From the NCBI RefSeq assembly GCF_014837145.1, contig NZ_JACYFS010000002.1, positions 283,024 through 347,023 of the forward strand: DNA of 64,000 nucleotides, written 5' to 3'. The DNA is from Chryseobacterium caseinilyticum. Its GTDB lineage: Bacteria; Bacteroidota; Bacteroidia; Flavobacteriales; Weeksellaceae. Positions 42,768 to 51,116 of the stretch are shown piece by piece (position 1 is the first letter of the stretch; each line of letters opens with the position of its first letter). Under the pieces are notes generated by a model. It was not told the origin of the DNA. It saw only the letters and a program-made list of their open reading frames with translations, and did not search any database. The position numbers were made by a program, and so were the translations under genes.

Positions 42768-42791
42768 AACCTGCTCCGGCAGGTTTTTTTG
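42768..42791 (+). terminator. terminator after the DedA gene
   Basis: Stem AACCTGC/GCAGGTT with a 4-nt loop, then a T run. Confidence 0.9.
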
Positions 42792-42802
42792 TTTTGAACT
42801 GA

Positions 42803-42853
42803 GGTTAAGGATGAGGTTAAGGTTAAGGTTAAGGTTAAGGTTAAGGTTAAGGT
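42803..42853. repeat. GGTTAA hexamer array (telomere-like)
   Basis: Six perfect tandem GGTTAA units at 42815-42850, preceded by diverged units. It follows the DedA terminator. A similar CCTTAACCTTAA piece occurs at 15640. Confidence 0.95.
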
Positions 42854-42900
42854 TGCAAACTTGCAATTTTTTTTTAAAAAGGATTTAATATTTCTTAAAT

Positions 42901-42953
42901 ATCATCCATCACTCATCACTCATCATTCATTACTCATTACCCATTACTCATTT
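42901..42953. repeat. CATCACT/CATTACT heptamer array
   Basis: About seven units of CATCACT, CATTACT or CATTCAT type, overlapping the end of the esterase gene on the opposite strand. Confidence 0.85.
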
Positions 42954-43808
42954 TTTAATCCACTCCAAAATATTTGGATAAATAATACTGTCTCTTTTTG
43001 TCTTATTAAAAAAGCGTGGCGCATGCCCCGTATTTTCCATAAAAACCAATTTATGGGGAATATTCATCCTGGTTAAAACTGAATCCAACGCCAGTCCCTG
43101 TTTCTGATTCACCAGAAAATCTGTATTTCCCTGAAATAAAAGCGTTGGTACGGATGAAACATTTGCTACCGGACTTGCTGTTTTAAATTCTTCGGAAAGA
43201 TTTTTTCTTTTAAATTTTGTCCCCACCATTTTCTGGATCGTTCCGGAAGTATATTTTGAGTAAAAAGATTTCAGATATTCTTCAGAATAAAAGTCGGTTG
43301 GTCCGCTCAGTGAAATTATTTTTTTGATTCTGTCAGGATTTTTGTAGCCGTAGAGCAGAGCCAGATGTCCACCGGCACTTTCGCCCAGAAGAATATAATT
43401 ATCAGGTAACAATTCTGATTTTTCGGAAAGAGAATTGAACTTTTCAATAGCCAGATCAATATCCTCAAGCTGTTCGCGGTAGGTAATTCCTTTTTTTACC
43501 AAACGGTAATTCATATTGACACTCGGAATATTATTGTCGAAAAGCATTTTCTGAATCTTAATCATGTGCTCCTTTCTGCCGTATTTCCATGCGCCACCGT
43601 GGATGATTAAGACGACAGGAGATTCTCTGGGGTAATCCGCAGGAAGAAAAACATCCATCTTTTGGCGTTTGTCGTCACCATATTTCAGGTTGTAAACTTT
43701 TTGAGCATCATTTCCTACCCAAACTCTGAATTTTGAATTGCAGGAATTTAAAGCAAAACCCGCTAATCCTAAAACGAAGTAATGGTAATTGAGAATCAGC
43801 TTTTTCAT
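42948..43808 (-). CDS. alpha/beta hydrolase, esterase-lipase family lipoprotein
   Basis: A 286-aa esterase-type hydrolase of the BD-FAE/hormone-sensitive lipase group. The oxyanion motif is HGGAW (about residue 70), the nucleophile elbow GESAGG (about 143), with a late Asp (GNTDFLV) and His (TGHAPRF). The N-terminus carries a signal with a Cys at about residue 23 (FALNSC), so it is an exported lipoprotein. It may act on polysaccharide esters. Its 3' end meets the CATTACT array. Confidence 0.9.
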   Translation of the reverse strand: MKKLILNYHYFVLGLAGFALNSCNSKFRVWVGNDAQKVYNLKYGDDKRQKMDVFLPADYPRESPVVLIIHGGAWKYGRKEHMIKIQKMLFDNNIPSVNMNYRLVKKGITYREQLEDIDLAIEKFNSLSEKSELLPDNYILLGESAGGHLALLYGYKNPDRIKKIISLSGPTDFYSEEYLKSFYSKYTSGTIQKMVGTKFKRKNLSEEFKTASPVANVSSVPTLLFQGNTDFLVNQKQGLALDSVLTRMNIPHKLVFMENTGHAPRFFNKTKRDSIIYPNILEWIKK

Positions 43809-44042
43809 AGAGTAAAGGTAAGGAGAATTTTTTTTTGATGATCAATTTTACACTCTGTTTAAATTTTTAAAACCAATTTTTAATCTATTGTTGGGACGCA
43901 GATATGATGAAGCGATGACGAAGGAACTTCAGACAGAAATTTGCTTTAAAAAATGAAAATTTTTCAGACTGTTTAGTTTTTTAATATGAACAATTCATAA
44001 TAAAATGAAATTTAAAAATCTATCAAAACCAAATTAAAACAT

Positions 44043-44050
44043 TATTTTTG
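44043..44050 (+). promoter_or_regulatory. -7 element of the yedI-like gene
   Basis: TATTTTTG, 43 nt before the ATG. Confidence 0.5.
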
Positions 44051-44093
44051 CGCAGGCTTTATTTTAACAAACCTTAAAAATAAATTAAATTTT

Positions 44094-44978
44094 ATGGCTT
44101 CAGGCTTTTTTGCACTTCTTGATGATGTTGCAGCTTTAATGGACGATGTGGCGGTAACCACTAAAATAGCTACAAAAAAAACAGCAGGAATTTTAGGTGA
44201 TGATCTTGCCGTGAATGCCGAGAAAGCTACAGGGTTTATGTCTTCAAGAGAAATTCCTGTGCTGTGGGCAATTACCAAAGGTTCGTTTTTAAACAAACTG
44301 ATTATTCTACCCATTGTATTTTTACTGAACTGGCTGTATCAGCCGGCTATCAACTATATTTTAATTGTCGGAGCAATGTATCTGGCTTTTGAAGGCGTCG
44401 AAAAAATTATTGAGTTTCTTTTTCACCGGAAAAAGGAAGGGCACGAGGTCATAGAAGAGCGGGAAGCTGATACACAGACCGCCGAGGAAATCGAAAAAGC
44501 AAAAGTGAAATCTGCAGTGACCACAGATTTTATTCTTTCTCTGGAAATTGTAATTATCGCATTGGGAACTGTGCTTGAAGAAAGCCATCCTTTCATTACC
44601 CAAATTCTTGTAACAAGCCTTGTTGCCATAGTAGCAACAGTTGGTGTATATGGAATTGTAGCATTAATTGTGAGAATGGATGATGCCGGTTTCAAATTAA
44701 TCAAAAAAAGTAACGGTAAAGGTTTTGCATCAAAATTAGGTCAGTTCTTGGTAGATGCGTTGCCGTGGGTAATTAAATCGTTAGGTGTGATTGGAACAAT
44801 TGCTTTGATCATGGTTGCAGGAGAAATTTTCGCCCACAGGATTGAATATCTGCATCACATTTTACCTGACTGGAACGCCACTTTAAAACAGGTAGTCTTC
44901 GGTCTTGCAGGTGGATTGATCGGTGTAGCTTTGTTCACTGTTGGAAAAAAAGCATACAGCCTTGTTTCCGGAAAATAG
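44094..44978 (+). CDS. DUF808 family membrane protein (YedI-like)
   Basis: A 294-aa inner-membrane protein of the DUF808/YedI family: MASGFFALLDDVAALMDDVA, then TKKTAGILGDDLAVNAEKAT are diagnostic. Four to six hydrophobic segments follow (about 68-88, 145-165, 168-190, 222-245, 265-287). Function unknown. A strong terminator follows. Confidence 0.92.
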   Translation: MASGFFALLDDVAALMDDVAVTTKIATKKTAGILGDDLAVNAEKATGFMSSREIPVLWAITKGSFLNKLIILPIVFLLNWLYQPAINYILIVGAMYLAFEGVEKIIEFLFHRKKEGHEVIEEREADTQTAEEIEKAKVKSAVTTDFILSLEIVIIALGTVLEESHPFITQILVTSLVAIVATVGVYGIVALIVRMDDAGFKLIKKSNGKGFASKLGQFLVDALPWVIKSLGVIGTIALIMVAGEIFAHRIEYLHHILPDWNATLKQVVFGLAGGLIGVALFTVGKKAYSLVSGK

Positions 44979-45001
44979 AAACTGATTAATAAAAAAATAT
45001 A

Positions 45002-45044
45002 AAGGTTTACGAAGATGTTTTTGAACGGTTTTCGTAAACTTTTT
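45002..45044 (+). terminator. terminator after the yedI-like gene
   Basis: Stem GTTTACGAA/TTCGTAAAC with a 17-nt loop and a T run; the acyltransferase ATG follows 9 nt later. Confidence 0.8.
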
Positions 45045-45052
45045 CGTTTAAA

Positions 45053-45979
45053 ATGAGAAGCTTAGCAATAGATCTTTTGAAAATTGTTCTCGCCATGTTT
45101 GTGGTCGGGCTTCATATTCATTTTCTCAGAGATTCGTATCCAACAGTCAGCTATCTGCTTGTTAATGGGCTTTTCCGCTTGGGAGTTCCCGTTTTTCTGA
45201 TTATTACCGGCTATTATTTTTCCTTTGTTAATGATTTTTCGAAACTTAAAAAGTGGCTTTTCAGAATCTCTATTTTATACGCAATCTGGACGGTCGTCTA
45301 CATTCCGCTTTGGAAAGAAGGTGATGCAGTTACGAATATCGTTTTCGGTTACCATCATTTATGGTATCTCAACGGAACTTTATTTGCCGGAATTCTTCTG
45401 TTTTATCTCAGAAATAAAAGCCCGAAACTCCTGATTTTATTGACTTTTCTGTCTTTCATTTGTGGTTATACAATTCAATATTTAGGAAACTCTCATTTTT
45501 TTGAAGGCGAAACGAATGAGCTCTTCAACCGCTACCCGATGTACCGGAACTTTCTTTTCGACTGCTTCCCGTTTCTAACCATTGGTTTTCTGATTAAAAA
45601 ATACGAATGGGATGTGAAAAGAAATCCTTCACTCTGGCTGGTTTTATTATCAGTTACAGCTGTCATCGCGGAAGCCTTTGTCAATATTCAGATTCTTAAA
45701 CTTTCGAAAAAGGAAAGTGTCGATCTCTTATTTTCCCTGTTGATAGCTTGTCCGCTCCTGTTTATTTACTTTAAAAATTTAAAATATAAAACCGATTCAA
45801 AAATTCTGGCGAGCATTTCCACGGCCATCTATTTTATTCATCCGCTGCTGATGTTTTATGTTTACAAATCTGAAAATCTTTTTGTACTGCAGCATGCAGA
45901 TTTCTTTTTTGTAAGTTCTCTTATTTTGTCAAGTTTAGTTTTGGTGTTTTTAAACCGAAAGCTAAAGTATCTTCTTTAA
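45053..45979 (+). CDS. acyltransferase 3 family membrane protein
   Basis: A 308-aa membrane protein of the acyltransferase 3 (OafA/WecH-like) group with about ten hydrophobic segments. The early His-containing helix reads LAMFVVGLHIHFLRD, followed by LFRLGVPVFLIITGYYF and HHLWYLNGTLFAGILLFY, which match family motifs. It would move acyl groups onto surface sugars. No polysaccharide cluster is nearby. Confidence 0.9.
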   Translation: MRSLAIDLLKIVLAMFVVGLHIHFLRDSYPTVSYLLVNGLFRLGVPVFLIITGYYFSFVNDFSKLKKWLFRISILYAIWTVVYIPLWKEGDAVTNIVFGYHHLWYLNGTLFAGILLFYLRNKSPKLLILLTFLSFICGYTIQYLGNSHFFEGETNELFNRYPMYRNFLFDCFPFLTIGFLIKKYEWDVKRNPSLWLVLLSVTAVIAEAFVNIQILKLSKKESVDLLFSLLIACPLLFIYFKNLKYKTDSKILASISTAIYFIHPLLMFYVYKSENLFVLQHADFFFVSSLILSSLVLVFLNRKLKYLL

Positions 45980-45981
45980 TT

Positions 45982-46986
45982 TTATTTTGAAATCGCCATT
46001 CCATCCGGTCGCCCACCAATTTCCAGTTTTTTGATGACTTCTTGAGTTGCTAAATCAACAACTGAAATGTAATTATTGGGTGTACACGACACAAAAAGTC
46101 TGTTTCTTTCATGGTCAACAAACAATCCCGCGCCTTGTCCCGCATTAATTCTTTTAAGTTCTTTTCTGCTCTTGAAATCTATAAACAGCAGGTCGCCGGT
46201 TTTTACGCTGACTGCGTAAACAGTTTTACCATCAAAACTGAATTTTAATCTGTGCAGTCCCAAAACTTTGGTGTCTAAATCTTGCTTAATGATCTTCTTT
46301 TCGGGATCAATGATGATGATATGCCCATCTGGTCTCACTGCCCAAAGTTCTTTTCCATTGGGCGATACATCAAAACCTTCCACACCTTTTCCTGCAGGTA
46401 TTAAAGTCTGAATCCAGTCCAGGCGTGGTTTTACGTTCGGAGGTAAAACTCCCGTGGGCGGAACAGTTGGCTGCAACAAAACATGATCAAAAATACTTAC
46501 CGTTCCGGATTCTATATTTGTGGTGTAAAAGTGTTCAGAGTCGGAAGTCACATGGATCAAATGTGTAACATTTTGCCCTGTTCCCACAGACCATTCAAGC
46601 TTTTCTGAGCTTACATCATATCTTCCTACAGATTTTGAACCCTGTGCAGTGAACCAAAGTTTGTTATCATTTAATGCCAAACCATGAGCGCCGTACAAAG
46701 GACGGATATCAATGTTTTGTTTCGGAACTAAATTCTTTAGATCTATAACATTTATTTCATGAGCAGCTCCATTAGATGTATTGGCTACATAAGCTTTTTC
46801 TCCGTTTTCCGATACGATAAGTTCATGTGGATCTTCTCCTACCGGAATTTTTTTAATGATACTTAAATTATCATAATCTAAAACCACCATTTGATGATCT
46901 GATTTTGAAAGTGCAAGAATGTATTTGTTTTGTGCGAAGGAAAATTGAATACTGCAAAAAAGAAGTAGAAAATGTATAAACTTCAT
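45982..46986 (-). CDS. YncE-like beta-propeller protein
   Basis: A 334-aa exported protein: signal peptide (MKFIHFLLLFCSIQFSFAQ), then seven-bladed YncE-type beta-propeller repeats (PVGEDPHELIVSENGEKAYV, GAHGLALNDNKLWFTA, GVEGFDVSPNGKELWAV, QGAGLFVDHERNRLFVSC). Function unknown; such proteins often bind ligands or act in metal or surface processes. It is separated from the GH43 gene upstream on the same strand by a terminator, so it is probably a separate unit. Confidence 0.9.
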   Translation of the reverse strand: MKFIHFLLLFCSIQFSFAQNKYILALSKSDHQMVVLDYDNLSIIKKIPVGEDPHELIVSENGEKAYVANTSNGAAHEINVIDLKNLVPKQNIDIRPLYGAHGLALNDNKLWFTAQGSKSVGRYDVSSEKLEWSVGTGQNVTHLIHVTSDSEHFYTTNIESGTVSIFDHVLLQPTVPPTGVLPPNVKPRLDWIQTLIPAGKGVEGFDVSPNGKELWAVRPDGHIIIIDPEKKIIKQDLDTKVLGLHRLKFSFDGKTVYAVSVKTGDLLFIDFKSRKELKRINAGQGAGLFVDHERNRLFVSCTPNNYISVVDLATQEVIKKLEIGGRPDGMAISK

Positions 46987-47001
46987 TAGTTAAGATTTAA
47001 A

Positions 47002-47027
47002 AATAAAAAAGAGACTTAAAAGCCTCT
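47002..47027 (-). terminator. terminator of the GH43 gene
   Basis: Read on the minus strand: AGAGGC/GTCTCT (one G-U pair) with T run. Confidence 0.72.
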
Positions 47028-47064
47028 GTTATGATAAATTTTTATGCATTAAGTTAAATCAATA

Positions 47065-48078
47065 TTAATCCTGTCCGTTCATCGGAATGATTTTTCCGTT
47101 ATCATTGTATTTCAATTCTCTCACTTTCAAGCTTCTTAAGTAACTTTTTCCACCGGAATTTTTGCTGTCGTGATAGAATAAATACCATTTATTGTCGATT
47201 TCTACAATACTGTGGTGCGTTGTCCAGCCAACAACAGGTGTAAGGATTTCACCTTTAAAAGTAAACGGCCCATAAGGATTGTCGCCAATGGCATAAACCA
47301 GTTTGTGGGTTTCGCCGGTAGAGTAGGACAGGTAGTATTTGCTGTTATATTGATGAACCCAGACTCCTTCAAAGAATCTCCGGTGCTGGTCGCCGGCCTT
47401 CAGAAGATTGCCGTTCTCATCCAGAATCTGAATGTCTTTCGGTGCCTCCGCCAGTTCTTTCATATTGTTTTTCAGCATAGCCATCTTCGGAAGAAGTGCT
47501 TTTTCGTCTTTTCCTAATTCCGGATACTTTTCAGAATGAACATTATTTCTGTACTGCTGAAGCTGGCCGCCTTTCAAACCTCCAAAATAGATATAATATT
47601 TACCGTTGTCTTCCAAAACTTTAGGATCAATGCTGTAAGTTCCTTTGATAGGCTCTCTTTCTGCTTTAAAGGGTCCCTCAGGATTTTTAGAACTTGCCAC
47701 GCCAATTCTAAAAATACCGTTTTTATCTTTCGCCGGGAAATAGAAATAATAGTTTTTGCCTTTCTTTGCAATGTCAGGCGCCCAAAGCTGTTTTTCGGCC
47801 CACGGAATATCTTCAAGTTTTAAAATCAGACCTTCATCTTTTGCTTTGTGAGAAGGAGATTCCAGACTCAAAACATGGTAGTCTTTCATATTAAAATGCC
47901 CTCCGTTATTGGCATCTGTCACTTCAGTCTGAATATCATGAGAAGGGTAAATGTAAATTTTATTATTAAAGACATGCACCGAAGGATCGGCAAAATACAA
48001 ATCATTAAAAAGATACTTTGGAGCCTCCTGAGCATAAAAATTCTGTGAAAATATGATGAATGCAAAAATCTTCTTCAT
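47065..48078 (-). CDS. glycoside hydrolase family 43 protein
   Basis: A 337-aa exported enzyme of GH43, with a signal peptide (about 1-17) and a five-bladed propeller. The three acidic residues are present: Asp31 in FADPSV (base), the pKa-tuning Asp in YSIDPKVLEDNGKYYIYFGG, and the acid Glu in FFEGVWVH. GH43 enzymes cleave arabinofuranosides or xylosides. There is no SusC/SusD pair nearby, so this is not part of a polysaccharide utilisation locus in this window. It follows a hypothetical gene by 16 bp. Confidence 0.9.
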   Translation of the reverse strand: MKKIFAFIIFSQNFYAQEAPKYLFNDLYFADPSVHVFNNKIYIYPSHDIQTEVTDANNGGHFNMKDYHVLSLESPSHKAKDEGLILKLEDIPWAEKQLWAPDIAKKGKNYYFYFPAKDKNGIFRIGVASSKNPEGPFKAEREPIKGTYSIDPKVLEDNGKYYIYFGGLKGGQLQQYRNNVHSEKYPELGKDEKALLPKMAMLKNNMKELAEAPKDIQILDENGNLLKAGDQHRRFFEGVWVHQYNSKYYLSYSTGETHKLVYAIGDNPYGPFTFKGEILTPVVGWTTHHSIVEIDNKWYLFYHDSKNSGGKSYLRSLKVRELKYNDNGKIIPMNGQD

Positions 48079-48094
48079 GGTTGGAAAGTTTTAA

Positions 48095-48775
48095 TTATTT
48101 CAAAGAAAGGTTATTGATGAAAGCAAGTTTAATATGAGCAGCATCAACGAATTCAGAATGATTAAGGTCGATTTCTTTGTCGGTTTTTAATTTTTCAAAA
48201 AAGCTGATGATTTTATCTTTGTTAATACTGTTTTCAATATAATGATTAAAAAACAGCTCAGAAGTTTCGTGATCGGTATGGCAAAGTAGAAAAGCAAGTG
48301 GACCTAAAGAATCTTCGCAGTAAGGGTTGAATTTTGTTCCTTTGTTTTTTAGAAATTCAACAGCAGTTTCTTTAGCATCAAAGATTTCAAAAATGGGTAA
48401 TACGAATTTTTGAATATTCTTCACAATTTCACTGATTGATTTTTCATGAGACAATCCTGCTAAATTCCATTTTTTCCAGGTTTGGAGTGGTGTAATATAT
48501 CCGATGTGGTTGGCATAAATTAATCCCGTACAAAATTCACTTTTGATATTTTCAATCTGCCATTTCTTTAGACTTGTAGAATAAATAGCCATACTGGGAT
48601 TGATCATAATATGAGAAGAATGATTGTTGAAACCAGTCTGAAAGGTGATTTCAAAGAAAATATCTTTATCCGATGCAACTTTTTTCAGCCGTCGCCCTTT
48701 TTCATAGATTTTAAAATCTCCAAGCTGATTGGCTATTTCATTACAGGAGTATAAAAAAACAATTTTGGAATCCAT
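48095..48775 (-). CDS. hypothetical protein upstream of GH43
   Basis: A 226-aa soluble protein I do not recognise; it has a segment reminiscent of DUF4304-type proteins (FKIYEKGRRLKKVASDKDIF, then FEITFQTGFNNHSSHIMINP). No signal peptide. It is on the minus strand and 16 bp precedes the GH43 gene, so it could be co-transcribed, but the cytosolic nature does not fit a sugar role. Confidence 0.6.
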   Translation of the reverse strand: MDSKIVFLYSCNEIANQLGDFKIYEKGRRLKKVASDKDIFFEITFQTGFNNHSSHIMINPSMAIYSTSLKKWQIENIKSEFCTGLIYANHIGYITPLQTWKKWNLAGLSHEKSISEIVKNIQKFVLPIFEIFDAKETAVEFLKNKGTKFNPYCEDSLGPLAFLLCHTDHETSELFFNHYIENSINKDKIISFFEKLKTDKEIDLNHSEFVDAAHIKLAFINNLSLK

Positions 48776-48830
48776 TAATTTTTGTAAATGTCGGGGTGTT
48801 CAAACAAATATAGATTAAAATTTGATGAAT

Positions 48831-48857
48831 AAAAAAAGGAGGCTTAAAAAAGCCTCC
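48831..48857 (-). terminator. terminator of dnaJ operon
   Basis: Stem GGAGGCTT/AAGCCTCC with a 4-nt loop; T run on the minus strand, downstream of dnaJ. Confidence 0.92.
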
Positions 48858-48864
48858 CGTATAT

Positions 48865-49986
48865 TTAATTGAATAGATCCTTCACTTTATCAAAGAAAGT
48901 TTTTTCTTTTCCAGATGGTTCGGCTTCCATTTCACCACTGCTCATCATCTTTTCAAAGAAATCTTTTTGCTCTTTATTTAATTTTTGCGGCGTCCAGACA
49001 TTAATGTGAATAAACATATCGCCTTTTCCGTAGCTGTCGATGCTTGGCAGACCCTTTCCGGCAAGTCTGAGGATTTTCCCCGACTGAGTTCCTGCATCTA
49101 CGGTTATTTTAACTTTTCCGCCAACTGTAGGTATTTCCTTTTTTGTTCCCAATGCAGCTTCTGCAAAAGAAACATAAAGCTCCTGATGAAGATTGTCGCC
49201 TTCTCTTTTGATCGTCTGATCAACCTCTTCTTCTACAATCACCAAAAGATCACCGGGAACTCCGCCAAATGGTGCATCGTTACCTTTTCCTCTTACATTC
49301 AGCTGGATGCCGTCTCTGGCTCCCGCAGGAATGTTGATTGAAATTTCTTCTTCATCTTTTATCAAACCCTGTGCATTGGCTCCAGCAGGAATTTTATCGG
49401 CAACTTTACCGATTCCCTGGCAGGTTCCACAAGTGGTTTGCGTCTGCATCTGTCCAAACATCGTGTTCATAACTTTCATCTGAACTCCGGCTCCGCCACA
49501 GGTAGGGCAGGTTTTAGACGTAGCACCTTCCGCCATCTTCATCTTTTTGACTTTGATAGTTTTCTGTGTTCCGTTCACCATTTCTTCAAGATTAAGCTTG
49601 ATACGGATTCTGAGATTTGAACCTTTCACCTGCTGACGGCCACCACCGCCGCCGCCAAATCCGCCGAAACCACCACCGAAAATATCGCCAAACTGGCTGA
49701 AGATATCTTCCATATTCATTCCGCCGCCGCCGAAGCCGCCGCCTCCAAAACCACCGGCACCGCTCATTCCTGCATGACCATATTGGTCGTAGCGCGCTTT
49801 CTTGTTGTCGTCGCTCAACACTTCATAGGCCTCTGCAGCTTCTTTGAATTTTTCTTCAGCTTCCTTGTCACCCGGATTTTTATCAGGGTGATATTTGATC
49901 GCCATTTTGCGGTACGCTTTCTTAATTTCGTCGGCTGATGCAGATTTGCTGATCTCAAGAACCTCGTAATAATCTCTTTTTGACAT
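48865..49986 (-). CDS. dnaJ: chaperone DnaJ (two zinc-motif form)
   Basis: A 373-aa Hsp40 that stimulates DnaK. J domain residues 1-70 with HPD at 33-35, then a Gly/Phe-rich stretch (about 75-118), a zinc-finger part and the substrate-binding C-terminal domains. The zinc region has only two CxxCxGxG motifs (TCPTCGGAG and TCGTCQGIG) where DnaJ usually has four, so it probably binds one zinc. Downstream of grpE on the same strand, with 98 bp between, so a grpE-dnaJ operon. Confidence 0.96.
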   Translation of the reverse strand: MSKRDYYEVLEISKSASADEIKKAYRKMAIKYHPDKNPGDKEAEEKFKEAAEAYEVLSDDNKKARYDQYGHAGMSGAGGFGGGGFGGGGMNMEDIFSQFGDIFGGGFGGFGGGGGGRQQVKGSNLRIRIKLNLEEMVNGTQKTIKVKKMKMAEGATSKTCPTCGGAGVQMKVMNTMFGQMQTQTTCGTCQGIGKVADKIPAGANAQGLIKDEEEISINIPAGARDGIQLNVRGKGNDAPFGGVPGDLLVIVEEEVDQTIKREGDNLHQELYVSFAEAALGTKKEIPTVGGKVKITVDAGTQSGKILRLAGKGLPSIDSYGKGDMFIHINVWTPQKLNKEQKDFFEKMMSSGEMEAEPSGKEKTFFDKVKDLFN

Positions 49987-50084
49987 CTTTTCTTATAATT
50001 GATTATTGATAAATGATAAAAGATATTTAAAATTAAAAGATGAGTATGTTATCAATTATCACTCATCATTTATCATTCATTAAA
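49987..50084. repeat. ATGATAAA-type simple repeat between grpE and dnaJ
   Basis: GATTATTGATAAATGATAAA and TATCACTCATCATTTATCAT are partly complementary and could form a stem in the intergenic RNA. Confidence 0.6.
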
Positions 50085-50621
50085 TTAGTTTCCTGTTACT
50101 ACTTTCGCGAATCTGATTACTTTTTCTCCCAAAGTATATCCTGTTTCGATAACGTCTACGATTTTTCCTTTCAGATCTTCAGACGGTGCAGGAATTTGTG
50201 TAATTGCTTCGTGATAATCTACATTGAAACTGTCTCCGGCTCTTACTTCCATGGCTTTTAGACCTTTCTCAGTTAATTTGTTCTTAAATTTCTGATAGAT
50301 CAGTTCAACACCTTGCAGTTCAGCTGCGTTTTCGTTTTTCGCAATTTCCTTGATCGCTCTTTCAAAATCATCCAAAACACCAAGCATAGAAACCATCATT
50401 TCCTGATTAGCATACTGGAAGTACTCCATCTTTTCTTTTGATGTTCTCTTTTTATAATTTTCAAACTCAGCATAGAGACGAATGTAACGATCTTTTTCCT
50501 GTGCCAAAACTTCCTCTGCCGTCGGTTCTGCTGTCACATTTTCCTCAGAAACTGTTTCGTTCTGAACCTGTACTTCTTCCTGTTGATTGATGTTTTCTTC
50601 GTTGATATCCTGATTTTCCAT
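50085..50621 (-). CDS. grpE: nucleotide exchange factor GrpE
   Basis: A 178-aa GrpE, the exchange factor that releases ADP from DnaK. An acidic, Gln/Glu-rich N-terminus (about 1-40) leads to a long coiled coil (about 40-100), then the beta-wing domain with YHEAITQIPAPSEDLKGKIV and ETGYTLGEKVIRFAKVVTG. First gene of an operon with dnaJ. No CIRCE element is seen upstream. Confidence 0.95.
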   Translation of the reverse strand: MENQDINEENINQQEEVQVQNETVSEENVTAEPTAEEVLAQEKDRYIRLYAEFENYKKRTSKEKMEYFQYANQEMMVSMLGVLDDFERAIKEIAKNENAAELQGVELIYQKFKNKLTEKGLKAMEVRAGDSFNVDYHEAITQIPAPSEDLKGKIVDVIETGYTLGEKVIRFAKVVTGN

Positions 50622-50705
50622 ATTTCAATAACTTTTACAAGGTGTTTTGACAAAGATTCTGCCAAAGAAAAAAAAGTGACAATTAGGCAGATGAGGAAGA
50701 GGCAA

Positions 50706-50767
50706 GGCAAAAGTAAAAAGAGCCGTAAAGAAAGAGCCAGATTAAAAGTATAAAGAATCAAGTTTAA
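50706..50767. repeat. AAGAGCC-type dispersed repeat, copy 5
   Basis: AAAAAGAGCCGTAAAGAAAG followed by AGCCAGATTAAAAGTATAAA and GAATCAAGTTT; two units in tandem. Confidence 0.75.
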
Positions 50768-50883
50768 AAATGCTGTTAAATCATAATTTTTTTTTTCTTA
50801 TCTCAACCTCAACCCAAATCTCGCCGCGGGATCCCGAACTAAAATCTCAAATCTCATATCTCAAACCTAAAATTTCAAATCAT

Positions 50884-50990
50884 TTAGGAGCTAATCCGGC
50901 TATCCGCTGTATCTTTTTTGCAGCGGTCTCCTCTTCGTTCCGTCCGCCACAAAAAAGGATGCCGCTTCTATCCGGGCTAGTTTTGAAAGA
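50884..50990 (+). repeat. dispersed palindromic element, copy C
   Basis: GGAGCTAATCCGGCTATCCG, then CTGTATCTTTTTTG, an inner loop of CTCCTCTTCGTTCC type, and CAAAAAAGGATGCCGCTTCT then ATCCGGGCTAG. Its inner arms pair as in copies A and B. Copy A is the reverse of it, at 836-963. Confidence 0.9.
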
Positions 50991-51034
50991 AACAAGATTG
51001 TAAGAGCTAAGTAAAAAATATAAATAACCTTATT

Positions 51035-51068
51035 GGAAGAGCCAGGTAAAAAGTAAAAAGAGCCAAAT
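51035..51068. repeat. AAGAGCC-type dispersed repeat, copy 6
   Basis: AAGAGCCAGGTAAAAAGTAA then AAAGAGCCAAATT. It is the best-preserved unit of the family. Confidence 0.8.
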
Positions 51069-51116
51069 TTTGAAATAAGCTATTGAATAATGATATTTTT
51101 TTATCTCAACCTCAAC

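Larger units (their letters stand above)
50622..51116. other. repeat-rich intergenic region between grpE and mntH
   Basis: No gene. It holds AAGAGCC-type repeats (50706-50767 and 51035-51068), a CTCAAATCTCA-type stretch (about 50845-50882) and dispersed palindromic element copy C (50884-50990). The end (51105-51116) is CTCAACCTCAACCTAA, which merges into the mntH stop. Confidence 0.8.

Noticed and set aside
42803-42853. True telomere end of a linear replicon
   Set aside because: The array is internal, short, and flanked by normal genes on both sides.
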